Shown: positions 1 to 8,682, counted from the first letter of the stretch. The stretch is 64,000 bases of DNA from JAPPHA01 sp965220985 (GCA_965220985.1 OZ244854.1:1612001-1676000), one strand, 5' to 3'. Numbers and translations are program-made. The notes: a model not told the origin generated them from the letters alone.

Positions 1-357
1 ACCGGATCACGGGTGCTGAACGAGACCCTCGGCAGGCTTAGCGACAAAAGAGGCGAACTTTGGGATCGTCGAATTCCGGACATGCTGTCCGGGTATTTCG
101 CAGATATGGTGAGTGTGTTGCAGGGCATTGCCAATTCTCTGGTTGTCGGAGGAACGGCTTGGATTGTGATTGGAGACAGTCGCTATTCTGGAGTCTTGGT
201 ATCAAGTGCACGAATTCTAGAGGAATTGATGCCACAGACTGGACTGCGGATCGAAGCTATCGAACCATGCCGCTCAATGCGCAGTTCCCCGCAACAAGGT
301 GGACAGCATCTGTTACGGGAGCAACTTTTGATTCTAAAAAAGTTCGGTGAGCATTAG
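1..357 (+). CDS. C-terminal part of a DNA methylase-like protein (truncated by window edge)
   Basis: The reading frame is open from base 1, so only the last 118 residues are visible and the true start lies outside. The visible part contains LSGYFADMVSVLQ, then VVGGTAWIVIGDS, ARILEEL, and a tail with RSS..GG..L.E.LLILKK. This order (helix, glycine turn before a hydrophobic strand ending in GDS, then a basic RSS segment) is typical of the C-terminal end of N4/N6-type DNA modification methylases. The catalytic motif (DPPY/NPPY-like) would be upstream and cannot be checked. Its TAG overlaps the stop of the convergent nuclease gene by two bases, so it abuts the defence-type operon and may belong to the same island. 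A methylase of another substrate class is possible. Confidence 0.6.
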   Translation, partial: TGSRVLNETLGRLSDKRGELWDRRIPDMLSGYFADMVSVLQGIANSLVVGGTAWIVIGDSRYSGVLVSSARILEELMPQTGLRIEAIEPCRSMRSSPQQGGQHLLREQLLILKKFGEH

Positions 358-1412
358 TCGATTATGCCAGTCGCTTTCCTGTAGGCTTCGGCAGAGTTGT
401 AAAAGAACCATCTGGAGAGAATGACTGACTCGTTTTGGGCGTGTGATTTGATGTGCGAGAAACACTCGTCGCCCGAATCTATGTCACGCATGTCGAAGCA
501 AAAAAGGAACGCCATCTGCGGGCGCCACTCGCGCTTGTATGCGACGACCTGCCTAACGCCCTTGGTGACATGTCGCGCAATAGCTTCGTGCCGTGATTTG
601 GTCCCGTTGTACCTGAAAGATCGCAGCACTTTCAATTCGATTACAGCGAGCCGGGTGATCGAAGTGTAATCATTAGGATCTGACCGTTCGATTTCGAGGT
701 CGAGTCGACCGACTTTGGATGGTTGTTCGTGGCGAATGTCGCAATCAAAGTACTTGGCCGCCAAGCCGGCCTTGAGATGTGACTGGATGATGGCTTCGGC
801 GTTCCGGGAGGGCCAGCATTTCTCGGAATTCTCCCAAACTGATATGGCAGTTGGTACTCCGGCAGCAGGGGTGACAAATGAACTTTCGTGAACGCTGTCA
901 ACGACTTGTCGGATGGTAGTGGGCGTGACTTCAGTATCAGTGATTGGGTGGTCACTGCAGTCGTCTTCCATATGCAAACCGTTTGGATAAAATCTAACGT
1001 TAGGAGTAGGCAGCCGCGGGTCGAAGACAATTGTGGGATGTCTGCCTAGGTCGAGTTGCAAGCAGATCGAGTCGAACAATTGGGCATCGTCCTCGAAATC
1101 GTTTTCGATAAAATGGCCCGTTCGAACGACTTCGCTGACAAACCAAATCCTCCCGACCACTTCGGTTCGGCCATTGTCCAGCATTGGAACGCGAGGTTGG
1201 GTCACGCCATCCGGTGGGCGAGCGGATAGGATGAAAACGGCCAGAGCGTCTTGTCTGGCGTTCTCAACCGAATGCCTTCTCTTCAGGAGCTTCGCGACAT
1301 TTCGGCGAAATCGTAAGTCGGGGGAGAGGTCTTGGTCAGCGCCGATGCCGTTGTGTCGCCGAATTGTACCTTGCAAATCGTCGTTGGCCCAGGGACTTCG
1401 GCTAGACTGCAC
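354..1412 (-). CDS. PD-(D/E)XK nuclease, effector of a three-component ABC ATPase (ABC-3C/Lamassu-like) system
   Basis: This is a predicted nuclease effector of 352 residues. Around residues 206-261 there is a restriction-endonuclease-like fold signature: a Glu in NAEAII, Asp238 in GRLDLEI, then Glu259 and Lys261 in VIELKVL, followed by the helix RQVVAYKR. The N-terminal two thirds is unrecognised and probably contacts the partner proteins. I chose the GTG at 1412 because GGAG lies 8 bases upstream and the start overlaps the end of the middle-component gene by 11 bases, implying translational coupling. An in-frame ATG at 1442 is an alternative. It is the third gene of the minus-strand operon ATPase-middle-effector. 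In the ABC-3C/Lamassu class such nucleases are unleashed when the ATPase senses foreign DNA; that role here is inferred from gene order and folds. Codon use is visibly more AT-rich than in core genes. Confidence 0.72.
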   Translation of the reverse strand: MQSSRSPWANDDLQGTIRRHNGIGADQDLSPDLRFRRNVAKLLKRRHSVENARQDALAVFILSARPPDGVTQPRVPMLDNGRTEVVGRIWFVSEVVRTGHFIENDFEDDAQLFDSICLQLDLGRHPTIVFDPRLPTPNVRFYPNGLHMEDDCSDHPITDTEVTPTTIRQVVDSVHESSFVTPAAGVPTAISVWENSEKCWPSRNAEAIIQSHLKAGLAAKYFDCDIRHEQPSKVGRLDLEIERSDPNDYTSITRLAVIELKVLRSFRYNGTKSRHEAIARHVTKGVRQVVAYKREWRPQMAFLFCFDMRDIDSGDECFSHIKSHAQNESVILSRWFFYNSAEAYRKATGIID

Positions 1413-2073
1413 CGTGCATTCTCCGGTGCAAGTGTGACACATATAGATGAAGTTTCTCGCCCGGAGTCGTGCGGTCACCCGAAGGAAGGATGTGCTTGAA
1501 TTGCTCGGCGGCATTCGCAGTCCAGTTTCGCTTGGACCATTCTGCAAAGTCGATAATGTTGCCGTCAGCCACATAGGGATCTGAATAGGTGGCATCCTCT
1601 AGCACTGCATTATCTAAGTCGCTATCGCTCAGCGATGACAAGGCAAGTAGCAGTTCAACGATAAAGGTGTGGTTCCGCCGCTCGGTTTTGGAAACGGATT
1701 TCAAACACTCAAGGACTGGAGCAGCGAATTCGTAGTTAAGGTCGTACGACCCTTCGAGACGCCATTGTCCCGGTGCCTCCTCTTCGTGGCGAAGTCGAGT
1801 CAGTTTAACTACGCCCATCCCTGTCAGCCTATCGAGGTCTTTCTGCAGGGCAGGGTAGAAAGGACCACCGCGGCGCTTCAGCAACTTACCGTCGTGGGCG
1901 TTTAGCTGCCAGACAGGTGCCAATACATTTGCCAAGTACGCCACAGCATGAAATCGAAGAATCCGCATTGGTGTAAGGCCAGCATGATTTGCGGCATCCA
2001 GTAACATTACAATTCGAACACGCCGACGAATGGAGGCGGGGTGCGGGTCGTCCACCATCAGTTCCGAAGGCAT
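1402..2073 (-). CDS. Middle component (LmuC/ABC-3C MC-like) with winged-helix region
   Basis: This 223-residue protein is encoded between the ATPase and the nuclease, six bases after the ATPase stop. Residues about 20-95 read like the middle component of ABC-three-component systems: an initial helix (RIVMLLDAANHAGLTPM), an AYLANVLAPVW segment, and LLKRRGGPFYP followed by LDRLTGMGVVKL, which looks like a winged helix-turn-helix. The C-terminal half (ALSSLSDSDLDNAVLEDATYSD and after) is polar and unrecognised. Known middle components bridge the SMC/Rad50-like ATPase and the effector; the same is inferred here. The gene starts at ATG 2073. The last bases overlap the effector start. Confidence 0.68.
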   Translation of the reverse strand: MPSELMVDDPHPASIRRRVRIVMLLDAANHAGLTPMRILRFHAVAYLANVLAPVWQLNAHDGKLLKRRGGPFYPALQKDLDRLTGMGVVKLTRLRHEEEAPGQWRLEGSYDLNYEFAAPVLECLKSVSKTERRNHTFIVELLLALSSLSDSDLDNAVLEDATYSDPYVADGNIIDFAEWSKRNWTANAAEQFKHILPSGDRTTPGEKLHLYVSHLHRRMHGAV

Positions 2074-2079
2074 GACCGC

Positions 2080-4095
2080 TCACTCGTTGGTGATCGTGGC
2101 GGAATAAAGCAATCGCTGTAGTGCCTCATGGTAATCCTGTTCGGACCGTTGGGTCGCACGCGTTGGCTTGGCTATTTTGAAGAGATTTACGAGCCTTTCT
2201 TCAGGGGCCATTTTTCCTCTGTCTGAGGAGGTCGCTTGTGCCAAAGTTGGAATCAGGGACCCTTCGACGAGATTGGAAGTAACAACTAAGCGATTTTCGC
2301 CGCCTGCAGTAGCAAACCGAATTAGTATTTCGGCTGCGCGTTTAGCGAAGACTATATCGAGAGAGGCCTCCGGAGTGTCGATGACCAAGCTACCGAAACC
2401 GGATGGTGAAGCAACCTTGATCAATGCCATGCGAAAGGCAAGGTCAATGAACTCACGTTGTGACTCTGAGACATCCGTAGGCCCGGTGCGGCGCACCATG
2501 TCCGGAAAGTCTGAACCAGTCATATCAAGAGCATAGGATGGAAACTCGATTGCTCGGCCGCCTTGACCGACACGTGCCATATGTGACGAACGCGTTATGC
2601 TCACATGCTCCTCAAGGAATCCTTGAGCGTATTCTGCAAAGGCCCGTTCTACCTGTTCGGATGCGTTGATGACTTTCATCGTGTTCTCGTCGACGAACGA
2701 AGAGAACTCCGTGCGCAATTGAGTGAGTTCTTCCTTCAATGCGTCGACCCGTGTCCGAAGGACCGACAATTGATCCCGGTGCTCACGTATTTCGCGTTCC
2801 GAAGGCGGTAACTGATCGATTGTCTGGCTAATCTCCAACGCCCGTTCCGCCATGCAACTGTCGATTTGAGTACATTTCCGCTTGTGGTCTGAATAGTTCG
2901 CTTCAGCTCGTGTGAGCGCAGACTTGGCACCGCTTAGTAAGCGGTTGACTTTTTCCAGAGAGATTTCTGCTTCTGTGACCCTTCTGTCTGCAACTGATGC
3001 AGGCGGAACAATATCCTCGGTGGATTTGAGATTGGTGTTACAAACCACACAATGCCCAGCGTCCATTCGTGAATGATACTCTGCTACGGCTTCCGAAGAT
3101 GTGTTACCACAAGCCAGACACACGTTCTCTGTCATCAAATGAGCCAATATGTATTTTGCTGTGTCTGTTCCACTGGGAAACCGGGAGTCTAAGGCAAGAA
3201 GCTTTGCGCGTTCGAATGCACGGAAATTAGTTTCCCTGTTTTGTTCTGCTGCAAGGAAGTTGAGTCGGGCCCTTTGACGTAATGAATCCAATTCGAGAGT
3301 GATTTTCTCGAGATTTACCAACTCCTCGGAATCGGTCCTTTGCCGTCTCTCCAGATCTGATAATTTTTGTTGAAGAACAGTTCCATCACGTGCCCGCCGT
3401 TCGGCGACGGTGAAGGACTGCCGTTCCCGCGTTAGGGTGGCATTGAGATTACGCATGCGGCTGTCGGCCTCAAGAATTTCTCGTTCTTTCTCCGTCCATG
3501 TCTTTGCAGTCTCGGGAGTAAGGAACAGCATGCGGAGAATCTGCCGTTGCGCGGTTTCATCCCACACTAGGGCTCGCCGATCTTCAAAGTAAAATACAAT
3601 AAAGCGCAACATCAAAACAAAGTCTCCAAATGAACTAACTTCGGCCAACCTCAATATGATTTTGTGGTACTCCGTTTCAATCGAGAGTTGAGGACGGTCA
3701 TCGAGAGTTAGACGAACCAATTCCAGGTCCTTCAGGTTTCGTTCGATTTCTAATGTGTGGGTTCCAAAAGAAACTGTAAGTCGCCCGACGGCATTCTCAG
3801 CTCGGTCGGAAACGCGGGACGAAAAAACATCGCGGTCGGTGGGTGGTATCGTTCGCGCTTCGAGCCGTCTGAATCCAAGGTAGTCCTGGCCAGCGAGCGA
3901 AGAGATGTCGTTGGGTCCGGTTAGAAGCCTGTAAAGGAGGGTCACAAAGGTGGTTTTTCCAAGGCCATTCGCGCCGATGACAAGTGTCAGGCCAGAATGG
4001 AAATCGATGCGTGGTCCCGCTGCATGGTCATCGGGGCCGGGGAATAGGCCGAAGTGGTTGACTTCAAATTTGCGTAGGATTGGGAAGTGAACCAT
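2080..4095 (-). CDS. Rad50/SMC-like ABC ATPase with zinc hook (ABC-3C/Lamassu LmuB-like)
   Basis: The protein has 671 residues and the head-coil-hook-coil-head layout of Rad50-type ATPases. The Walker A is GANGLGKTT at residues 41-49. Coiled-coil stretches flank two CxxC pairs at residues 326/329 (CLAC) and 349/352 (CVVC). The C-terminal head carries VIDTPEASLD, a Walker B/D-loop. Two CxxC pairs close together suggest a zinc hook in which one chain may supply four cysteines, unlike the single CxxC of Rad50. It is the first gene of the operon, so it should set transcription of the set. In Lamassu/ABC-3C systems this subunit recognises DNA ends or aberrant DNA and licenses the effector nuclease. 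There is no obvious Shine-Dalgarno before ATG 4095; a perfect palindrome lies there instead. Confidence 0.8.
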   Translation of the reverse strand: MVHFPILRKFEVNHFGLFPGPDDHAAGPRIDFHSGLTLVIGANGLGKTTFVTLLYRLLTGPNDISSLAGQDYLGFRRLEARTIPPTDRDVFSSRVSDRAENAVGRLTVSFGTHTLEIERNLKDLELVRLTLDDRPQLSIETEYHKIILRLAEVSSFGDFVLMLRFIVFYFEDRRALVWDETAQRQILRMLFLTPETAKTWTEKEREILEADSRMRNLNATLTRERQSFTVAERRARDGTVLQQKLSDLERRQRTDSEELVNLEKITLELDSLRQRARLNFLAAEQNRETNFRAFERAKLLALDSRFPSGTDTAKYILAHLMTENVCLACGNTSSEAVAEYHSRMDAGHCVVCNTNLKSTEDIVPPASVADRRVTEAEISLEKVNRLLSGAKSALTRAEANYSDHKRKCTQIDSCMAERALEISQTIDQLPPSEREIREHRDQLSVLRTRVDALKEELTQLRTEFSSFVDENTMKVINASEQVERAFAEYAQGFLEEHVSITRSSHMARVGQGGRAIEFPSYALDMTGSDFPDMVRRTGPTDVSESQREFIDLAFRMALIKVASPSGFGSLVIDTPEASLDIVFAKRAAEILIRFATAGGENRLVVTSNLVEGSLIPTLAQATSSDRGKMAPEERLVNLFKIAKPTRATQRSEQDYHEALQRLLYSATITNE

Positions 4096-4108
4096 TATTG
4101 GCCAATAA
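4095..4108 (-). promoter_or_regulatory. Perfect 14-bp palindrome overlapping the start codon of the ATPase gene
   Basis: TTATTGGCCAATAA is a perfect inverted repeat whose last base on the coding strand is the A of the ATPase ATG. The usual ribosome-binding position is occupied by this palindrome. A DNA-binding repressor site or a start-codon-masking RNA hairpin are both possible. No regulator gene is seen next to it, although the winged-helix middle component could bind DNA. Confidence 0.45.
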
Positions 4109-4749
4109 GTTACTTTGCGTCGCTATTGTGTACGAATTGAGTAAGCAGGAGCGGTAACAAGAAATCGTGAGTCCAGTGACCAAGCAAATGATTGTAGCGC
4201 TGGGGACGATTCCGTTGATAGCTCTAACGGTCCCTTGCGGGCAGTGCGAGAAGAATTGGAAAACGGCGGATGGTAAGTGGCAGTTGAAGGGACCTGTACC
4301 ACAGTGGGTCGCGATACGTTGTCTGCAAACTGAGGTAAATATATCATGTGAGCGTACTCGATTTGTTGCACAGTGAACCGTTCCAATTTTGCCAAAGCAG
4401 GAGACTGGCCGAGACAAGTGGCTTCGTCGGATAATGCTCTCGCATTAACAGCCTTCCTTGCAATAAATAGCCGGCCCTCGCTCGTACGTTCGGGGCACCC
4501 TTACATGCGAACCCTCGAATTTGATGTACGGTATCGGACCAAAGCAACCGTGACAAGCCGGTTTTGCGTAGAATGCAAGATGGACATGGAGAAGATCGCT
4601 GATGCGCTATTCGATCTCGGAGGTCGTCGAACCAAAATGTAGGGGACAAGAGCCAATTGTCTCCAATGGCCAATTGCCGACGCAATCGATCCGGTCTTGC
4701 AAGTAGATTAAGCTCTATGCCCATAAGTGTTTTTTTGAGCACTAACGTT
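4109..4749. other. Intergenic stretch between the defence operon and moeB, no gene supported
   Basis: About 640 bases lie between the divergently placed start of the ATPase gene and the end of moeB. Several short open frames exist (for example a possible 89-codon plus-strand frame at 4373-4642), but none has a convincing Shine-Dalgarno, domain or codon bias. This stretch should hold the promoter of the defence operon and probably marks the island boundary with the core chromosome. Confidence 0.5.
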
Positions 4750-5598
4750 TCACTTGGTGATGTCTCCGCAAACCCCGCAGTCATCTCTTTTCAGAAGTTT
4801 GATCTTTCGGCACTCGCCATAGAGGGCGTCGTACATCAGCAAGAAACCAGCGAGGGGCTCGCCCGCGCCGGTGATGACCTTGATTGCTTCTGCCGCCATC
4901 ATGGCGCCGATGATGCCGGGAAGGGCCCCGACGACTCCCACCTCTGCGCAAGTCGGGGCAACCCCTTCTGCAGGTTCGTTCGGGAACACGCAGGCGTAAC
5001 AGGGAGAACCTTCGCCCGCCGAAAACACCGACACCTGACCTTCCCACTGGCCGATCGCACCCGAAACCAGGGGGATTCCAAGCGATACCGCGCGCCGATT
5101 GACCGCCTGCCGAACGGCGAAACTGTCCGTTCCATCGAGAACCAGGTCATGGTCGTGCAACAACTCTTCGGAATTGCCGTCGTCCAATCGTTGTTGAATC
5201 GGCTGGACCGCAGTGCCTGGATTCAGTCGGTAGAGCCTGTCTCGGGCCGCCGTCACCTTGGGTTGGCCGATCTGCTCGCTGTCGAAAAGGACCTGCCTTT
5301 GGAGGTTTGACAGGGTGACGGTGTCGTGGTCGATCACGCTGATGCTCCCGATACCTGCGGCAGCAAGATACTCGAGCACCGGCGACCCCAGTCCACCTGC
5401 ACCGACAACCGCGACCCGAGCGGCACGCAGCCTGTTCTGTCCAACCCCGCCGACTTCGCGAAGCACGATGTGTCGCGCGTAACGTTCGAGCTCTGCATCC
5501 GTCATCGGTGCCGGTTGCACGACGTCGCCAAATTTGGTGCGGCCCGTGCTCCCACCAACCGGGCGAGGCAAAGAGTTGTCTGCGCTGTTGTCGGTCAT
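4750..5598 (-). CDS. moeB: HesA/MoeB/ThiF-family adenylyltransferase
   Basis: This E1-like enzyme of 282 residues adenylates the C-terminal glycine of a ubiquitin-like sulfur carrier (MoaD in molybdopterin synthesis, or ThiS). Visible landmarks are the nucleotide-binding GAGGLGSP at residues 66-73, the acidic VIDHDTV strand end near residue 90, SNLQRQ with the arginine finger, and two zinc-binding pairs, CYAC and the C-terminal CGVC. The C-terminal rhodanese domain found in some relatives is absent. The start ATG at 5598 overlaps the dut stop as ATGA, so it is translationally coupled to dut and belongs to the coaBC-dut-moeB operon. No moaD or thiS gene is in the window, so the exact carrier is unknown. 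MoeB is preferred over ThiF from length and context. Confidence 0.88.
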   Translation of the reverse strand: MTDNSADNSLPRPVGGSTGRTKFGDVVQPAPMTDAELERYARHIVLREVGGVGQNRLRAARVAVVGAGGLGSPVLEYLAAAGIGSISVIDHDTVTLSNLQRQVLFDSEQIGQPKVTAARDRLYRLNPGTAVQPIQQRLDDGNSEELLHDHDLVLDGTDSFAVRQAVNRRAVSLGIPLVSGAIGQWEGQVSVFSAGEGSPCYACVFPNEPAEGVAPTCAEVGVVGALPGIIGAMMAAEAIKVITGAGEPLAGFLLMYDALYGECRKIKLLKRDDCGVCGDITK

Positions 5599-6068
5599 GA
5601 TCTTCCGGTCGAACCGAAACCGTTGTGCCCGCGGCCGTTGGTGCTGTCGCCCATTTCGGCAAGATCCCATTGAACCGCGATCACGAGCGAAATGACCATC
5701 TGGGCAATCCTGTCGCCGTGACGGACGTGAAAAGCCTGGTCGCCGTGGTTGATCAGAACGACGCCGATTTCGCCGCGGTAGTCGGAGTCGATCGTGCCCG
5801 GCGCGTTCAGGATCGTGACGCCATGCTTCGCCGCAAGCCCCGACCTTGGCCGGATCTGCGCCTCGAATCCCTCTGGCAAAGCGATGCGGATGCCGCTTGG
5901 AATCGTCTTGTACTCGCCGGGCCCCAGGGTGAGCCCGTCAGCGCGGATGTCCTCGTGAAAATTTGCCCTGATGTCGAGGCCGGCAGCCCCCCGGGTCGCC
6001 TGAGCGGGCAGTCCCAGTTCGGGGTCCGCCCCTTCGCAAAAACTGATCATGGCCGTGATGCCGGACAT
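5595..6068 (-). CDS. dut: Deoxyuridine 5'-triphosphate nucleotidohydrolase (dUTPase)
   Basis: This 157-residue trimeric dUTPase hydrolyses dUTP to dUMP and pyrophosphate, which keeps uracil out of DNA and feeds thymidylate synthesis. All five family motifs can be read: AGLDIRA near residues 29-35, PRSGLAAKHG, GTIDSDYRGEIGVVL with the catalytic Asp, GDRIAQMVI, and the C-terminal RGHNGFGSTG arm that closes over the substrate. Start ATG 6068 is chosen because GGGGAG lies five bases upstream. The gene follows coaBC after one base and overlaps moeB by four. Longer upstream starts have no ribosome-binding site. The dut-coaBC linkage is common in bacteria. Confidence 0.96.
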   Translation of the reverse strand: MSGITAMISFCEGADPELGLPAQATRGAAGLDIRANFHEDIRADGLTLGPGEYKTIPSGIRIALPEGFEAQIRPRSGLAAKHGVTILNAPGTIDSDYRGEIGVVLINHGDQAFHVRHGDRIAQMVISLVIAVQWDLAEMGDSTNGRGHNGFGSTGRS

Positions 6069-6069
6069 C

Positions 6070-7299
6070 TCAACTCCCCAAACACCGCGCAAGGCGTTCG
6101 GCAAGGCGGTGCCCAACGTCGACCTTGCTCAATTTCGGCCACTGTTCCGCGCCACTCTCCGTGACGATGACGACCTCGTTTTCGGTCCCTCCCATGATCC
6201 CCGAGTTCGGGTTCACGTCATTGGCGACGATCCAGTCGCATCCCTTGCGTTGTCGTTTCGCTTGCGCCCGCTGGATGACGTCATGGGTTTCGGCGGCGAA
6301 TCCGACGACGATTCTGGGCCTGTTTTTGGCGAGCCGCGACACCGTTGCCAGGATGTCCGGGTTTTCGACGAATTCGAGCGTGATTCCGTTCTCTGCATTC
6401 GCTTCTCTTTTGGACGATCCTCTCCCGTCCGACTTGGATATCTTCTCGCCGTGGAGTTGCTTGACACGCCAGTCCGCGACGGCAGCCACCATGACCGCAG
6501 CGTCCGCCGGCAATGCGTTCTCGACCGCCGCCTTCATTTCGAGCGCTGTCTGGACCCCGACGATCCGGCAACCTTGCGGCATGGGGCTTGTCGCGGGCCC
6601 CGTGACGAAGGTCACGCGCGCACCGAGCGCCCGAACCGCGTTCGCGATCGCCGTCCCCTGGTTTCCGGAGGAACGATTGCCGAGGTAGCGAACCGGATCG
6701 ATCGGTTCATGGGTCGGCCCCGACGTCACGAGAACGTGGAGACCCTGAAGCGGGCCCGCCCCCAAGGCGGTCTCGATTGCCGACAGGATTTCGCCAGGCT
6801 CGGCCATTCTGCCAAAGCCGGTCTCGCCGCAGGCCATGTCGCCCTCGTTCGGTCCGACGGTGCGGACCCCGTCGCCGATCAAAGTCGCAAGGTTTCGCGC
6901 TGTCGAGGGGTGATCCCACATCCGGACATTCATTGCCGGCGCAACCAGAATCTCCGTGTCAGTCGCGAGCAGGAGCGTCGAGGCGAGGTCGGTTGCAAGC
7001 CCGTTCGCCATGCGGGCAATGAGATTCGCGGTTGCGGGCGCGACAACGATGAGGTCGGACATTCGAGAAAGTTGGATGTGTCCCATCTCCGCTTCGTCGC
7101 CGAGATCGAACAGATCCCGATAGACGCGGTGACCGGCGAGCGCGGAAACGGAAAGAGGCGTGACGAATTCCTCGGCTGCCTCGGTCAAGACAGGAAGAAC
7201 CTCGGCTCCCTTGTCCTTGAGCCGCCGGATCAGTTCGAGCGACTTGTAGGCGGCAATCCCCCCGCCGATGATCAGGAGAATTCGACGGCCAGCGAGCAT
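6070..7299 (-). CDS. coaBC: Bifunctional phosphopantothenoylcysteine decarboxylase / phosphopantothenate-cysteine ligase
   Basis: This 409-residue fusion carries out two consecutive steps of coenzyme A synthesis. The N-terminal flavin-dependent CoaC half shows GGGIAAYKSLELIRRL, APATANLIARMANGLA and the PAMNVRMW substrate segment. The C-terminal CoaB half begins near VLVTSGPTHEPIDPVR, with NRSSGNQG and the ligase segment WIVANDVN. Start ATG 7299 has a GGAG five bases upstream. It is first in the coaBC-dut-moeB operon and divergent from cobU, with about 195 bases between them for the two promoters. Length and motif order match the family and no defect is seen. Confidence 0.96.
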   Translation of the reverse strand: MLAGRRILLIIGGGIAAYKSLELIRRLKDKGAEVLPVLTEAAEEFVTPLSVSALAGHRVYRDLFDLGDEAEMGHIQLSRMSDLIVVAPATANLIARMANGLATDLASTLLLATDTEILVAPAMNVRMWDHPSTARNLATLIGDGVRTVGPNEGDMACGETGFGRMAEPGEILSAIETALGAGPLQGLHVLVTSGPTHEPIDPVRYLGNRSSGNQGTAIANAVRALGARVTFVTGPATSPMPQGCRIVGVQTALEMKAAVENALPADAAVMVAAVADWRVKQLHGEKISKSDGRGSSKREANAENGITLEFVENPDILATVSRLAKNRPRIVVGFAAETHDVIQRAQAKRQRKGCDWIVANDVNPNSGIMGGTENEVVIVTESGAEQWPKLSKVDVGHRLAERLARCLGS

Positions 7300-7494
7300 C
7301 GGAGTCTCCAGGGTATCGAAACGTCACCTCGTGATGTAATGGTGCCGCGATGGGCTGACAAGCCTGTTGCGGTCGGTCGAAAGATGCACCATGGACCTCG
7401 CCGGATGGGCAATGGACGGGTGGACCGATCGTGAACTGTCGAGGAGAAACAGGAGTTTGCACTTGTCGAGGACTGTAATTTGGGGCCGGGAACG

Positions 7495-8061
7495 ATGAAA
7501 AGCGGATCATCCGGTCTCATGCTCGTGCTTGGCGGTGGAGGGTCCGGAAAATCCAGTTTTGCAGAACGCATCGCGCAAGGTCTTCCCGGTCAAGGCCCGG
7601 TCTATGTGGCCACAGCATCGCCAGGCGACGACGAGATGCGGTCGCGCATCGAACGGCACCGGCTCAGGCGCGGGTCCGAGTGGGTGACGGTCGAGACTGC
7701 CGAGACAGATCTGTGCGAGGCGCTGGGTGCGCTGGGAGACACCCATGGCGAACGCCCCGTTCTCCTCGATTCGCTCACCATGTGGACGACTGACAGGGTG
7801 CTCGGAACGGCTGACGATGCCGCGATTCAGACTGAAGCCGCATCGCTTGTTGAGGCCTTGACCTCGCATCGGGCTTGCGTGATTTGCGTCTCCGACGATG
7901 TCAGCGGGGGGATCGTTCCCGACAACCCGCTTGGCCGGCGATTTCGCGATGTCCATGGCGAGATCAATCAACTGATTGCAGCTGCTGCAGACGTGGTGAT
8001 TCACGTCACTGCAGGGTTGCCGTCGACACTAAAGGGAAACCTCAAGGACTTCGGGGCATGA
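7495..8061 (+). CDS. cobU: Adenosylcobinamide kinase / adenosylcobinamide-phosphate guanylyltransferase
   Basis: This 188-residue CobU/CobP enzyme phosphorylates adenosylcobinamide and then transfers GMP to it during nucleotide-loop assembly of vitamin B12. The P-loop GGGGSGKS sits at residues 13-20. The guanylylated histidine is expected at His55 in IERHRLRRG, followed by the LLDSLTMW and VSDDVSGGIVP motifs of the family. I chose ATG 7495, which is preceded by a GGGGCCGGGA purine run; a TTG at 7480 is also open. It runs one base into the next gene, a histidine phosphatase likely to act in the same pathway. No other cobalamin genes, and no B12 riboswitch, were recognised nearby. Confidence 0.92.
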   Translation: MKSGSSGLMLVLGGGGSGKSSFAERIAQGLPGQGPVYVATASPGDDEMRSRIERHRLRRGSEWVTVETAETDLCEALGALGDTHGERPVLLDSLTMWTTDRVLGTADDAAIQTEAASLVEALTSHRACVICVSDDVSGGIVPDNPLGRRFRDVHGEINQLIAAAADVVIHVTAGLPSTLKGNLKDFGA

Positions 8062-8062
8062 C

Positions 8063-8659
8063 ATGACAACATGGTGGTGCGTGCGGCACGGGCCGACGCA
8101 CGTGAAAACGATGTACGGCTGGACCGACCTTCCGGCAGATCTCTCGGACACGGCGGCCCTCGAACGCCTGTCGGGCTACTTGCCAGCAGACGGCATCGTC
8201 GTTGCCTCGACCTTGCAGCGTGCATCGGCGACAGCCGACGCCATACAGGGCAACCGGCAGCGGTTGCAGAACGAACCCGACCTGCGGGAGGCGAATTTCG
8301 GGGATTGGGAAACTCTCTCTCCCGACGATCTCGAGGGCTCCGACCATGAACTGGCAATGAAATACTGGCAGTCGCCGGGTGATGTCGCGCCTCCTGGCGG
8401 GGAGAGCTGGAACCAGGTTCGCGATCGTGCAGCAAATGTGGTCCGCCGCCTCAGCCAGGCCCATGAGGGCAAGAACATCATCGCGGTCTCGCATTTCGGC
8501 GTCATCATGACCAAGCTGCAGCACGCCACCGGGATGAGTCCGGCAAATGCGACGAGATTCCATATCGACACGCTCTCGGTTACCTGTCTCGAACATCTTG
8601 GAGACACGTTGTCGGGCGCAGACACCTGGAGAGTTCGCTGCGTCAATTTCCTGCCGTGA
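8063..8659 (+). CDS. Histidine phosphatase family protein, probable alpha-ribazole phosphatase (CobC-like)
   Basis: This 198-residue protein belongs to the phosphoglycerate-mutase-like phosphatases. The catalytic RHG is at residues 8-10, the second arginine lies in ASTLQRASATADAI, a conserved acid occurs in FGDWETL, and the second histidine is in AVSHFGVIM. Its ATG is one base past the cobU stop, which implies co-translation. This context suggests removal of the phosphate from alpha-ribazole 5'-phosphate or from adenosylcobalamin 5'-phosphate, completing the nucleotide loop. The family is functionally broad, so the cobalamin role rests on the neighbour. Confidence 0.8.
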   Translation: MTTWWCVRHGPTHVKTMYGWTDLPADLSDTAALERLSGYLPADGIVVASTLQRASATADAIQGNRQRLQNEPDLREANFGDWETLSPDDLEGSDHELAMKYWQSPGDVAPPGGESWNQVRDRAANVVRRLSQAHEGKNIIAVSHFGVIMTKLQHATGMSPANATRFHIDTLSVTCLEHLGDTLSGADTWRVRCVNFLP

Positions 8660-8682
8660 TTTCGGTGTGCGGCGGATGACGC

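Noticed and set aside
4344..4784. Possible short genes on either strand between the defence operon and moeB
   Set aside because: The frames contradict each other, lack Shine-Dalgarno sites and have no recognisable domain.
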